Source: Prosthecobacter debontii (GTDB taxonomy: Bacteria; Verrucomicrobiota; Verrucomicrobiia; Verrucomicrobiales; Verrucomicrobiaceae). Taken from it: DNA of 64,000 nucleotides. The notes under the pieces are model-generated. The model searched no databases. It had not been told where the DNA came from and saw nothing but the letters and a program-made list of their open reading frames with translations. Shown here piece by piece: positions 18,002-25,387 of the stretch. The translations under genes and the position numbers were made by a program. The first letter of the stretch is position 1. The number at the start of each line of letters is the position of its first letter. Where the stretch lies: positions 310,001 through 374,000 of the forward strand of contig NZ_FUYE01000001.1 of NCBI RefSeq assembly GCF_900167535.1, written 5' to 3'.

Positions 18002-19213
18002 ATGTCAAAAGGCCCGGGGAAAACCACCACCCAGTTCTTTCAGCTCGGTTCCGAAGCTGAACCGTTCGTCTTTGCCAGCGGTGAATCGCTCCCTGGCATC
18101 ACCCTGGCCTATGAAATGTATGGCAAGCTGAACGCCAAAAAGAGCAATGCCATCCTGCTTTTCCACGCCCTCTCAGGCAGCCAACACGCCGCAGGCCGCA
18201 CCGAAGAGGTGGACGGCGTGGGCGAACGCTGGACGGAGGATGTGAAGGCCGGCTGGTGGGATATGTTTGTCGGCCCCGGCAAGGCGCTGGATACCAATCG
18301 CTACTGCGTCATCTGTGCCAATTACCTGGGCGGCTGCTACGGCAGTAGTGGACCGGCCTCCATCAATCCGGCCACGGGAAAACCCTATGGCAGCAGCTTC
18401 CCCGCCGTCCTGTCGATCGACGTGGTGAAGAGCCAAATCGCGCTCCTGGATCATCTCGGCATCGAGCAACTGCATGCGGTCATCGGCACCAGCATCGGTG
18501 GTTTGCTCGCCCTGAATCTAGCCACGGTGTTTCCCGAGCGTGTGCGCATCGTCATGCCGGTGGCCACGGGATTGCGCACCACGGTGCTGTCGCGCTTGAC
18601 CCTGTTTGAGCAGGTCATGGCCATCGAGAACGACCCGCATTTCAATGGCGGTGATTATTACGAGGGTGAGGCCCCCGAATACGGCCTGGCCCTGGCGCGC
18701 ATGATTTCGCACAAGACCTTCGTGCACCTGGATGCCATTGAAAAACGCGCCAGCTCCACCGTCAGCCAGGCCAATGGTCACCTCTCCTGGTATCAGGTGG
18801 GGCACAATGTGGAGAGCTACATGCTTTATCAGGGCAAGAAGTTCGTGAAGCGCTTCGATGCCAACAGCTACCTCCGCATCATCAACATGTGGCTGCGCTA
18901 CGATCCGCTGCGCGATGCGGGCGTGGAGAACTACGAGCAGCTCTTTGCCCGCAGCACCGCCGCCGGGCATCATTACCTCGTCTTCAGCATCGACTCGGAC
19001 TTCTGCTTCTACCCCGAAGAGCAGGCTGAGATGGTCCTGGCCCTGGAGAAGGCCAAGACCTCCTCCATGCACATCACCGTGCACTCTGGCAAGGGCCATG
19101 ACTCCTTCCTGCTGGAACCCGAACTCTACACCCCCCACCTTGTTTATACCCTGGAAGGCCGCTGGAAAAAAGGCAGCCTGGATGGAGAGACGACGGTGCT
19201 GGAGGTGGAGTGA
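18002..19213 (+). CDS. metX: Homoserine O-acyltransferase MetX
   Basis: An alpha/beta-hydrolase-fold enzyme that acylates homoserine in the first committed step of methionine synthesis. The probable catalytic triad is Ser164 in the elbow GTSIGG, Asp333 in IDSDFCFYP and His366 in GKGHDSF. Other family marks are LLFHALSGSQHAAG, CVICANYLGGCYGSSGP and INPATGKPYG. Whether the acyl donor is acetyl- or succinyl-CoA cannot be settled from these motifs. The 403-residue length is slightly above average. The last 60 bases of the gene are repeated downstream at 19404-19461, past a REP-like element. metE, metF, metR and asd lie in the same window. Confidence 0.92.
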   Translation: MSKGPGKTTTQFFQLGSEAEPFVFASGESLPGITLAYEMYGKLNAKKSNAILLFHALSGSQHAAGRTEEVDGVGERWTEDVKAGWWDMFVGPGKALDTNRYCVICANYLGGCYGSSGPASINPATGKPYGSSFPAVLSIDVVKSQIALLDHLGIEQLHAVIGTSIGGLLALNLATVFPERVRIVMPVATGLRTTVLSRLTLFEQVMAIENDPHFNGGDYYEGEAPEYGLALARMISHKTFVHLDAIEKRASSTVSQANGHLSWYQVGHNVESYMLYQGKKFVKRFDANSYLRIINMWLRYDPLRDAGVENYEQLFARSTAAGHHYLVFSIDSDFCFYPEEQAEMVLALEKAKTSSMHITVHSGKGHDSFLLEPELYTPHLVYTLEGRWKKGSLDGETTVLEVE

Positions 19214-19461
19214 AACGTTGAGGATACGTGGATGGCGGCGTCTGCTGGATGGAGCGGACCTTTCTCGCGTCCCTCCAGGACGCGGCGCTGCGGGTGTGTA
19301 TCGGGCGTGGTGCCCGGGGGTTCATTTCGCTTCGCTCAAGTCACCCCGGCTAATGTCTCGCCTCCCTCCAGGAGGCACCTATTCAGGATGCTTCCAGAAC
19401 CAAGAAGGCCGCTGGAAAAGGCAGCCTGGATGGGGAGACGACGGTGCTGGAGGTGGAGTGA
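19154..19461 (+). repeat. Duplicated metX 3' end flanking a REP-like element
   Basis: The last 60 bases of metX (19154-19213, including the stop) recur at 19404-19461 with one substitution and two fewer A residues in an A-run. The 190 bases between the copies hold a REP-like unit. The downstream copy has no start codon and is not a gene. Confidence 0.85.
19258..19390 (+). repeat. REP-like element, copy 1
   Basis: A structured unit with hairpin CGCGTCC-CTCCA-GGACGCG (19266-19284), a central stem (CCGGGG 19314-19319 with CCCCGG 19344-19349) and hairpin GCCTCC-CTCCA-GGAGGC (19360-19376), ending in GGCACCT. The same plan occurs on both sides of the transposase gene at 20646. Confidence 0.75.
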
Positions 19462-19478
19462 GGTTTGCTAAACGATGC

Positions 19479-19497
19479 ATTTCCCATTTTGGGAAAT
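19479..19497. promoter_or_regulatory. Palindromic operator candidate of higBA
   Basis: ATTTCCCA-TTT-TGGGAAAT is a perfect 8-bp palindrome 45 bases before the higB start, with an A/T-rich -10-like TAAAAT at 19526. HigA antitoxins usually repress their own promoter by binding such palindromes. Binding here is inferred. Confidence 0.6.
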
Positions 19498-19542
19498 TTG
19501 TTCTTTTCATGGGCTCAGAGGCGCTTAAAATAGAGGCGTCTC

Positions 19543-19830
19543 ATGAAACTGGTTGGCCGCGACATTCTGGACAATTTCGCTAAACGGCACGCGAGTTCAC
19601 TCAAGCCTCTCAGGTCATGGGTGAAAATTGTCGAGGCTGCCGAATGGAAATCATTTCAAGACATTCGAAATCACTTTCGCTCGGCTGATGTGTTGAGCCG
19701 TAATCGCGTCATCTTTGATATCAAAGGCAACGATTATCGTCTCGTCACCGTGGTCGCTTACAGACAGGGCGTGATGCAGGTTCTATGGATCGGCACCCAC
19801 GCGGAATACGACAAGAAAAAATGGGACTGA
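19543..19830 (+). CDS. higB: HigB-family toxin (mRNA interferase)
   Basis: A 95-residue RelE-fold toxin of the HigB family, expected to cut mRNA at the ribosome until neutralised by HigA. Segments that match are SLKPLRSWVKIVEAAEWKS, VIFDIKGNDYRLVTVV and the C-terminal LWIGTHAEYDKKKW. It is placed 10 bases upstream of the antitoxin gene, the toxin-first order typical of higBA. A palindromic operator candidate lies upstream. Base composition is less GC-rich than the surrounding chromosome, consistent with acquisition by transfer. Confidence 0.92.
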   Translation: MKLVGRDILDNFAKRHASSLKPLRSWVKIVEAAEWKSFQDIRNHFRSADVLSRNRVIFDIKGNDYRLVTVVAYRQGVMQVLWIGTHAEYDKKKWD

Positions 19831-19840
19831 ATCCTTTTCT

Positions 19841-20317
19841 TTGATGATGAACATCTTTCCTATCCATACCCGAGCCGATCACCAGAAAGCCATGAAACGG
19901 GTTTCTGAACTGATGCAATTGGACCCATCCCCTTCTTCTTCTGAGTCGGATGAACTGGAAGTCTTGGCAGAGCTCATTGAAGCTTATGAAAAGAAACATC
20001 ACGATCTCGGTTCTCCGACACCGGCGGAACTGATTGCATTCGTCATGGAACAACGGGGTCTGACGAAGGGAGAAATGGCGAGCTATCTCGGGTCTCCCAG
20101 CCGTGTCTCGGAGGTCTTGAATGGCAAGCGTGCGCTCACACTTCCCATGATTCGCAATCTTCATGTCCAACTGGGTTTGCCCCTTGAACCGTTGGTGATG
20201 GGAACGGCTTCCAATCCAAGCTCGCGACCAGCGAAGCCGAGGCGCTCCGTTGTCTTGCGACAGAAAAAAGCGACTGCGATGTCCAAGAAGCGCCGGGTTC
20301 AGAGCAAAGCGCTGTGA
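19841..20317 (+). CDS. higA: HigA-family antitoxin with HTH domain
   Basis: The partner of HigB. The N-terminal helix-rich part (IHTRADHQKAMKRVSELM) and the EAYEKKHHDL segment are typical of the longer HigA antitoxins. An XRE-type helix-turn-helix follows (LTKGEMASYLGSPSRVSEVLNGKRALT). The C-terminal tail is basic and extends about 35 residues past the HTH. Three ATGs stand in a row at 19841-19849, so the exact start is uncertain by two residues. It is expected to autorepress the operon through the palindrome at 19479. Confidence 0.9.
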   Translation: MMMNIFPIHTRADHQKAMKRVSELMQLDPSPSSSESDELEVLAELIEAYEKKHHDLGSPTPAELIAFVMEQRGLTKGEMASYLGSPSRVSEVLNGKRALTLPMIRNLHVQLGLPLEPLVMGTASNPSSRPAKPRRSVVLRQKKATAMSKKRRVQSKAL

Positions 20318-20645
20318 GACTAGATCACAGCCTCATGAGCTAGGGGCTCCTGTCTCGTTGGACAAAGAAGGGGAGAATGTGGATGTGGTGTGTATATTAC
20401 GAATGGGGAAGGACCCTCCCCGTCGTCCTGGAAGGACGTGAGAGATTAGCCGGGCGGTGAAGCGAGGCACGAGCGTAACCCCAGGATTTGCGAACACGAG
20501 AGCGTGCATGCGCGGATCAAGCGTCCTGGAGGGACGCGAGAAAGGTGCCTGTCACCCCCCTCGTCTCCGACTTCTCCGTCATCCCCATTCCACAGCCAGC
20601 TACGTTCTCCCGTTGCGCATCGCCGATGGACGGAGACACTGCACG
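20318..20645. other. Gap of 328 bases between higA and the transposase, mostly REP-like sequence
   Basis: No gene is seen. About 20415-20549 is REP-like copy 2 in inverted orientation. The rest is unremarkable sequence that includes the transposase leader. Confidence 0.6.
20415..20549 (-). repeat. REP-like element, copy 2 (inverted)
   Basis: The reverse complement of the same plan as copy 1: hairpin CGTCC-TGGAA-GGACG (20424-20438), GATTAGCCGGG, GAGGCACGAGCG, then hairpin GCGTCC-TGGAG-GGACGC (20521-20537) and AAAGGTGCC. It lies about 97 bases before the transposase start. Confidence 0.75.
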
Positions 20646-21092
20646 ATGCCATCCACGCATCTATCTCTGCATTACCATCTGGTTTTCAGCACAAAGAATC
20701 GCGAGCCCTGGCTTTCCCCTACGGATCGAGATCGCGTGCATGAATACATCGGAGGCACCTTGCGGGGCCTGAACGGCATCGCCCACGCAGTCGGCGGCAC
20801 AGGGGATCATGTGCATGTGTTTGCCGGATTGCGTGCTACCCATTGCCTGGCGGATGTGATGCGTGAGATCAAGAGCGAATCCTCCGCCTGGATTCACCGT
20901 GAGCTGCGGATGGCGGGCTTTGCCTGGCAGGATGGTTACGGCGGCTTTACCGTCAGCGCGTCCAAGCTGGAGACCGTGCGTCAGTATGTATTAAACCAGG
21001 AGGAGCATCATCGGGTGAAGACCTTCCAGGAAGAATATGTGGCGATGCTGAAACGCGGTCTGGTGGCGTATAACGAGGCTTATTTGTGGTGA
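20646..21092 (+). CDS. REP-associated tyrosine transposase (RAYT), IS200-like
   Basis: A Y1-transposase-fold protein of 148 residues. The HUH motif is GDHVHVF (His55, His57) and the catalytic tyrosine is probably Tyr114 in VRQYVLNQEEHH. RAYT proteins are single-copy, chromosomally kept relatives of IS200 transposases that cut and move REP palindromes rather than their own gene. The gene is bracketed by REP-like units in opposite orientation (about 20415-20549 and 21112-21233), the arrangement typical of RAYT loci. No IS200-type TnpB is nearby. The ATG at 20646 is preferred over an in-frame start at 20457, which lies inside the REP-like unit. Confidence 0.9.
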   Translation: MPSTHLSLHYHLVFSTKNREPWLSPTDRDRVHEYIGGTLRGLNGIAHAVGGTGDHVHVFAGLRATHCLADVMREIKSESSAWIHRELRMAGFAWQDGYGGFTVSASKLETVRQYVLNQEEHHRVKTFQEEYVAMLKRGLVAYNEAYLW

Positions 21093-21111
21093 GATGAGGT
21101 CATGGGGCATG

Positions 21112-21233
21112 GACCTTTCTCGCGTCCCTTCAGGACGCGGTGCTACGGGCGTCGATCGCTCGCGGTGTCCGGGGGTTCCGCTCGTGCCTCGCTGCACCCC
21201 CGGCTAATGTCTCGCCTCCCTCCAGGAGGCACA
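21112..21233 (+). repeat. REP-like element, copy 3
   Basis: Hairpin CGCGTCC-CTTCA-GGACGCG (21121-21139), a central CCGGGGGT / CACCCCCGG stem, GGCTAATGTCTC, and hairpin GCCTCC-CTCCA-GGAGGC (21214-21230). It is opposite in orientation to copy 2, so the two bracket the transposase gene. Confidence 0.75.
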
Positions 21234-21248
21234 CTGGTGTCATGATGG

Positions 21249-21310
21249 AGGACGCAGGGGCCCCCGCTAATGGCTAGCCTCCTGACAAGAGGCACCTGTT
21301 CAGGAGACTT
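21249..21310 (+). repeat. Degenerate REP-like remnant, copy 4
   Basis: GGACGCAGGGGCCCCCGCTAAT is followed by an imperfect CCTCC-TGACAA-GAGG hairpin and GGCACCTGTTCAGG, like the end of copy 1 (GGCACCTATTCAGG). It lies just after the murC-murB stop. Confidence 0.55.
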
Positions 21311-21332
21311 CCAGACAACCTCAAGAACTCAT

Positions 21333-23639
21333 TTACAACCCCATCGGCTGATCTTCCCCGATCACCTTCACTTCCATCTCGAGCTGCACGCCGCGTTCGC
21401 GTTGGGCCACTTCTTGGATTTCGGCGACGAGGTCGAGCACCTGACGGGCGGTGGCACCGCCGCTGTTGACGATGAAGTTGCCGTGGATGTCGGAAACGAT
21501 GGCTTTGCCGACGCTGCGGCCTTTGAGGCCGAGGTCGTCGATGAGCTTACCGGCTCCACACACCTCGGGGTTTTTAAACGCGCAGCCGGCGCTGGCGCCC
21601 ACGGGTTGACTGGTGCGGCGTTTCTGATGGGAAGCGGCGAGTTTGGTATCAATCTCGGCCTGATCCGCAGGCGTGCCTTTGAGCACGGCAGAGACGATGT
21701 AGCGCTCCTCAAACTCCGGCACGCTGCGGTAATGATGCTGGATCTCGGCCAGGGGCTTCTCTTTGATCTGGCCATCGGTATCGATGAAGCGCACGCTGAC
21801 GATTTGGTCGAAGGTTTCCGTGCCCATGGCGCCAGCATTCATGCGGATGGCACCACCCAGATTTCCAGGCACGCCTTCCATCCATTCGAAGCCACCCAGA
21901 CCGGCATTGCGGGCGGCACTGGCGATCTTTTTCAAGCGAGTGCCGACGCCGACGATGAGGGTTTCACCCTCGACTCGGACGTCTTCAAACTCACCCTTGG
22001 ACGGATGGAGCACGGCACCGCGAATGCCACCATCTTTGACCAAGAGATTGGAACCACGACCGATCACACGAATGGGCACGGAGTGGGCGCGCAGGTAACG
22101 CACGATCTGGGCGAAACCCTCGATGCTGCGAGGCTCGATCCAATACTGAGCCGGGCCACCGATGAGGAAGGTGGTGTGACGTGCCATGGGCTCATAGAGG
22201 CGAGCCACCCCACCGCCGTGGGCTTCGAGCAGCGTCCACAGCTTTTCCAGCACCGGCAGATCGCGGGCGATGCAGCGTCCCACTTCATGGACATTGCCCG
22301 CGCCTAAGGTGATGAGCAGATCTCCTGGACGCAGGGTGTTGCCGACCTTGTCACGAGACAGCAGGAGGGTGGGAGTGGATTGGGCCTTGGTGGCGGACTG
22401 GGCTTTGACTTCTTCGACGATGGTTTCGCCGCTGACGCCGGGCAGAGGTTTTTCACTGGCGGCATAGACATCGGTCACAAAGAGTTCGTCCACATCGCCA
22501 AAGCTGGCACCGAACTCTTTTTTCAGAAGCTGGGTGCGGCTGTAACGGTGTGGCTGGAACAGGCAGACGATGCGCTGAGGTGCCAGCCCCTTGGCCGTGG
22601 CCAGGGTGGCGGCGATTTCGCTGGGGTGATGCCCGTAGTCATCCACCACCGTGAAGCGCTCACCACTGTGGCGGATTTCAAACCGGCGCTTGGCTCCACG
22701 AAAGCTCTTGAGGGCGCGTTGGATGTTTTCAAACGGCACGCCCAGCTTCGTCGCCAGGGCGATGGCAGCCAGGGCATTGGAAACATTGTGCTTACCCGGA
22801 ATGCCCAGAGTGGCGATGCCTAACAAAGTATCCTTTTGATACACTTCGAAGTCGGAATGATCCGGCTTCATGGCCAAGATATTCGCCGAGAAATCGAAGT
22901 CGCGAGACCATCCGTAGCTCACCCCCTGAGGGCCGCTGCACACTTCACGAGCGACCGGGTCCTCGGCGCAATGCACCCAATAGCCTGGGGTTTGAGAAAG
23001 GAGCTGGCGAAACACCGCCTTGATGGCCTCGATGCCATCGTAAAAGTCCAGGTGCTCGGGTTCGATGTTGAGGATGATGGAGTGCTGGGGATGGAAGTTC
23101 ACCAGAGTGCCATCACTTTCATCTCCTTCGGCCACGAACAGTTCACCTTCGTGATCCCAATGCGCATTGGCTCCCAGGATCGGGATTTCCGCCCCCACAT
23201 AGTGGCTGGGTTTCAGCCCGCCTTGGCGCAGCACGTGGGCGGTCAGCGCGGAGGTGGTGGTCTTGCCATGCGTGCCGCCCACGACCACGCCTTTTTTATT
23301 CGCCATCACTGCGGCCAGAGCCTCGGCCCGGCGCACCAGGGGGATGCCCTGCTTGTAAGCCGCCTCATAGGCCACGTTTCCGGGTTTGATGGCGCTGGAG
23401 TAAATGACCATGTCGCAGTCCTCCACCTCCTTTTCGGAGTGTGGGGAAAAGAACTGCAGGCCCAGCTTCACCAGGCGATCCGTCTCCAGGGTCGTCACCT
23501 TGTCCGAGCCGCTGACCTTGTGCCCCAGCGCCAGCAGCAGGGAGGCCAGCCCACTCATGCCCGATCCGGCCACGCCGATGAGGTCAATGCGCATGGGGTG
23601 ACGGCTTTCTTTGAGGAGGCTGAGGACGGCGTGGGACAT
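21333..23639 (-). CDS. MurC-MurB fusion: UDP-MurNAc-L-alanine ligase plus UDP-GlcNAc-enolpyruvate reductase
   Basis: Two consecutive cytoplasmic enzymes of peptidoglycan precursor synthesis in one chain of 768 residues. Residues 1-450 are MurC: Rossmann start DLIGVAGSGMSGLA, P-loop GGTHGKTTTSAL, and HPSEIAATL. From about residue 485 it is MurB: TTFLIGGPAQYW, VIGRGSNLLVKDGG, WMEGVPGNLGGAIRMNAGA, and SAGCAFKNP, where the usual serine of the SAGS-FKNP segment is cysteine. The substrate order is MurB first and MurC second, so the product of the rear domain feeds the front one. No other division or mur genes are adjacent. A TTG at 23648 is an alternative start; the ATG at 23639 is used, and MRIDLIG at about 23594 is also possible. 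Confidence 0.93.
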   Translation of the reverse strand: MSHAVLSLLKESRHPMRIDLIGVAGSGMSGLASLLLALGHKVSGSDKVTTLETDRLVKLGLQFFSPHSEKEVEDCDMVIYSSAIKPGNVAYEAAYKQGIPLVRRAEALAAVMANKKGVVVGGTHGKTTTSALTAHVLRQGGLKPSHYVGAEIPILGANAHWDHEGELFVAEGDESDGTLVNFHPQHSIILNIEPEHLDFYDGIEAIKAVFRQLLSQTPGYWVHCAEDPVAREVCSGPQGVSYGWSRDFDFSANILAMKPDHSDFEVYQKDTLLGIATLGIPGKHNVSNALAAIALATKLGVPFENIQRALKSFRGAKRRFEIRHSGERFTVVDDYGHHPSEIAATLATAKGLAPQRIVCLFQPHRYSRTQLLKKEFGASFGDVDELFVTDVYAASEKPLPGVSGETIVEEVKAQSATKAQSTPTLLLSRDKVGNTLRPGDLLITLGAGNVHEVGRCIARDLPVLEKLWTLLEAHGGGVARLYEPMARHTTFLIGGPAQYWIEPRSIEGFAQIVRYLRAHSVPIRVIGRGSNLLVKDGGIRGAVLHPSKGEFEDVRVEGETLIVGVGTRLKKIASAARNAGLGGFEWMEGVPGNLGGAIRMNAGAMGTETFDQIVSVRFIDTDGQIKEKPLAEIQHHYRSVPEFEERYIVSAVLKGTPADQAEIDTKLAASHQKRRTSQPVGASAGCAFKNPEVCGAGKLIDDLGLKGRSVGKAIVSDIHGNFIVNSGGATARQVLDLVAEIQEVAQRERGVQLEMEVKVIGEDQPMGL

Positions 23640-23699
23640 GAGCAGCAAAGCTAAGCGCAGCTTTCAGATCGAGCAAATGCACACGCAAAGGAATGCGTT

Positions 23700-24018
23700 T
23701 CAGCCAGCCAAATCGGCATCTGCTTTCAGCCGTGCGGGGATATCCATCTTTTCATGCAGCACGCTGATGACACCGAGGCGCTTTTTGGGTAACTCACGAA
23801 AGAAGATGTAGTGATGCCGATAACGAAAAAAAATAGCCCCCGGTCAGCTCGTCGTCCAGGAAAGGCCTCCAGCGATGTCTTTGTCCGGCGACCCTCTCGA
23901 TTTCAGCGACGAGTTCACTCACATAAGCGTTGGTCTGCTTTTCACCCCATTGCTCTTTGGAATAGTCCCAGATCTCCAGGATACGCTCTTCAGCGCTGGG
24001 GTAAATTTTAGCGGGCAT
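23700..24018 (-). pseudogene. parE: ParE-family toxin, frameshifted in a T8 tract
   Basis: Read from the ATG at 24018, a ParE toxin of the RelE/ParE superfamily begins (IYPSAEERILEIWDYSKEQWG, shown in part as SAEERILEIWDYSKEQWG) and stays in frame to GGYFF. It then runs through eight T bases into a short wrong-frame tail, which stops at 23794. If one T is removed the frame continues with GYFFRYRHHYIFFREL, then VISVLHEKMDIPARL, the usual ParE ending, to a stop at 23700. So the gene is either inactive, phase-variable, rescued by slippage, or affected by a sequencing error. It overlaps the antitoxin gene by 11 bases. Confidence 0.85.
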
Positions 24019-24277
24019 TGGCCTTATTGCGCTTTTTGGCTTTTGAAATCAGAGTCTCCGCGTCCAGAGGGACAAACTCCGATTCATCAGCGACGGCACC
24101 GGCTCGAAGTTCGTTTCGAAGCCAAGCCCATTTACGCTGCTCTTCCTTATCGTAGTCGCGCCGGACGAGGTCACGGATGTATTCGCTTGTGGAGCTATAC
24201 AGACCAGATTTCAAAACCCTCTCCTGGATGAAGTTTTGAAGTTCACCTGCGAATCGCACATTGACACCTGCTGCCAT
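24008..24277 (-). CDS. parD: ParD-family antitoxin
   Basis: An 89-residue ribbon-helix-helix antitoxin. VNVRFAGELQNFIQERVLKSG and YSSTSEYIRDLVRRDYDKEE are the typical ParD halves for DNA binding and toxin binding. It precedes and overlaps parE by 11 bases on the same strand, the normal parDE order. The 10-bp inverted repeat at 24297-24328, 20 bases upstream of its start, could be its operator. Confidence 0.92.
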   Translation of the reverse strand: MAAGVNVRFAGELQNFIQERVLKSGLYSSTSEYIRDLVRRDYDKEEQRKWAWLRNELRAGAVADESEFVPLDAETLISKAKKRNKANAR

Positions 24278-24296
24278 AATGAAGCCAATCTAGGCC

Positions 24297-24328
24297 CCGT
24301 CCCACAAAATGTCAATTCTGTGGGACGG
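24297..24328. promoter_or_regulatory. 10-bp inverted repeat before parD (operator or 3' hairpin)
   Basis: CCGTCCCACA (24297-24306) and its exact complement (24319-24328) enclose 12 bases. It lies 20 bases before the parD start. The smr stop codon (24312-24314) is in the loop. With no T-tract, an autoregulatory operator for ParD is as likely as a terminator. Confidence 0.5.
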
Positions 24329-24623
24329 AAGGCACCTCCTCGGAAGGTCCTGCCCGCAGTTCCACCCAGGTCGCGCCCCAGCCGCCGGAGCGTTCCCCGG
24401 CGGGCCAGCGGATTTCCTGGACGATCTCCATTTTCGCCAGGGCGGCGTGCACGCCGGTGCGAAGGGTGCCGGTGCCTTTGCCGTGGATGATGCGCACGTT
24501 CAGGATGCCTAGCTTTTGGCATTCGGTGAGGTAGTCCACCAGGAGATCACCGACCTCATTCGGGCGGAAGGTGTGCAGATCCAGCTCGTCGGTGATGGGG
24601 ATGTGGACAGGCTCTTCCTCCAT
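24312..24623 (-). CDS. Smr domain protein
   Basis: A stand-alone Smr (MutS2 C-terminal-like) domain of 103 residues, a fold found in nucleases. ELDLHTFRPNEVGDLLVDYL has the LDLHG-like start (LDLHTF) and IIHGKGTGTLRTGVHAAL the HGKGTG-x-L motif. It ends the sulfur operon, 11 bases after the TauE-like gene, and may be a passenger. Its substrate here is unknown. Confidence 0.85.
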   Translation of the reverse strand: MEEEPVHIPITDELDLHTFRPNEVGDLLVDYLTECQKLGILNVRIIHGKGTGTLRTGVHAALAKMEIVQEIRWPAGERSGGWGATWVELRAGPSEEVPSVPQN

Positions 24624-24634
24624 GGTTGAACAAA

Positions 24635-25387
24635 CTAAGTCATGGAATGGAAGTTTTGCCACAGCACATAGCTGCCGGTGCAAAGAACCAACACGGCAAA
24701 GGTCTGCTGGAGACGCCGCACGGGGAGGCGTTTCGCAAACAGGCTGCCGATCCAGGTGCCCGCGACAGCGAGACCGGCAAAAAGGAGCATGAGCGGCCAG
24801 CGCAGCGGGGCATCGTGGAGATGGCTGAGGAAACCGGCGGCGGAATTGAAGGCGATGATGGCCAGGGAGGTCCCGGTGGCGGTCCGCACCGGCAGTCGGG
24901 CGAACTGGATCAGCGCGGGCACCAGGAGGAAACCTCCCCCCACCCCGATGAACCCCGTGAGCACGCCCACCCCGAACCCGGCCAGGAGGCAGCGGGCGGG
25001 CCGACACTCCGCAGGCACCACGGGCTCCCGCCCGGAGCTGAGCAGCATCTTCAGGGCGACCCCGAGCATCAGCAGGGCAAAGAGCATCATCAGCACCGCC
25101 GCAGGTAGCAGTGGGGTCAGCCTAGCGCCAAGCGTGGCACCCGCCATCCCGGAGAGGGAAAACATGAGGGCGGCGGAGGGATGAAAATCACCGGCGCGGA
25201 CGCGCTGAATGGCTCCGGCCAAAGCGGCAGCGCCGACCACGAACAAACTCATGCCCACGGCCTCGCGGGCGGGGATGGCGGCCAGATAAACCAGCACCGG
25301 CAGGGTGATGATGCTGCCACCTGCGCCGGTGAGGCCGAGCGACAGGCCGATCAAGGAAGCACCGATGAGGGTTAAGAGTGTGTTCAT
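24635..25387 (-). CDS. TauE/SafE-family membrane anion exporter
   Basis: A membrane protein of 250 residues with about seven to eight helices and the two family repeats LGLTGAGGSIITLPVLVYL (Gly-rich, residues 18-36) and GFIGVGGGFLLVPALI near residue 140. TauE/SafE proteins move sulfite, sulfonates or other organosulfur anions out of the cytoplasm. It overlaps the upstream rhodanese gene by 4 bases and is part of the reactive-sulfur operon. Export of sulfite or thiosulfate made by the neighbouring enzymes is a reasonable inference. Confidence 0.9.
   Translation of the reverse strand: MNTLLTLIGASLIGLSLGLTGAGGSIITLPVLVYLAAIPAREAVGMSLFVVGAAALAGAIQRVRAGDFHPSAALMFSLSGMAGATLGARLTPLLPAAVLMMLFALLMLGVALKMLLSSGREPVVPAECRPARCLLAGFGVGVLTGFIGVGGGFLLVPALIQFARLPVRTATGTSLAIIAFNSAAGFLSHLHDAPLRWPLMLLFAGLAVAGTWIGSLFAKRLPVRRLQQTFAVLVLCTGSYVLWQNFHSMT

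Noticed and set aside
20457-20645. N-terminal extension of the transposase frame
   Set aside because: The upstream 63 codons translate REP-like sequence; the family N-terminus begins at the ATG 20646.
21270-22307. 345-codon plus-strand open frame opposite murC-murB
   Set aside because: Antisense to the MurB domain. No motif, and it starts inside a REP-like remnant.
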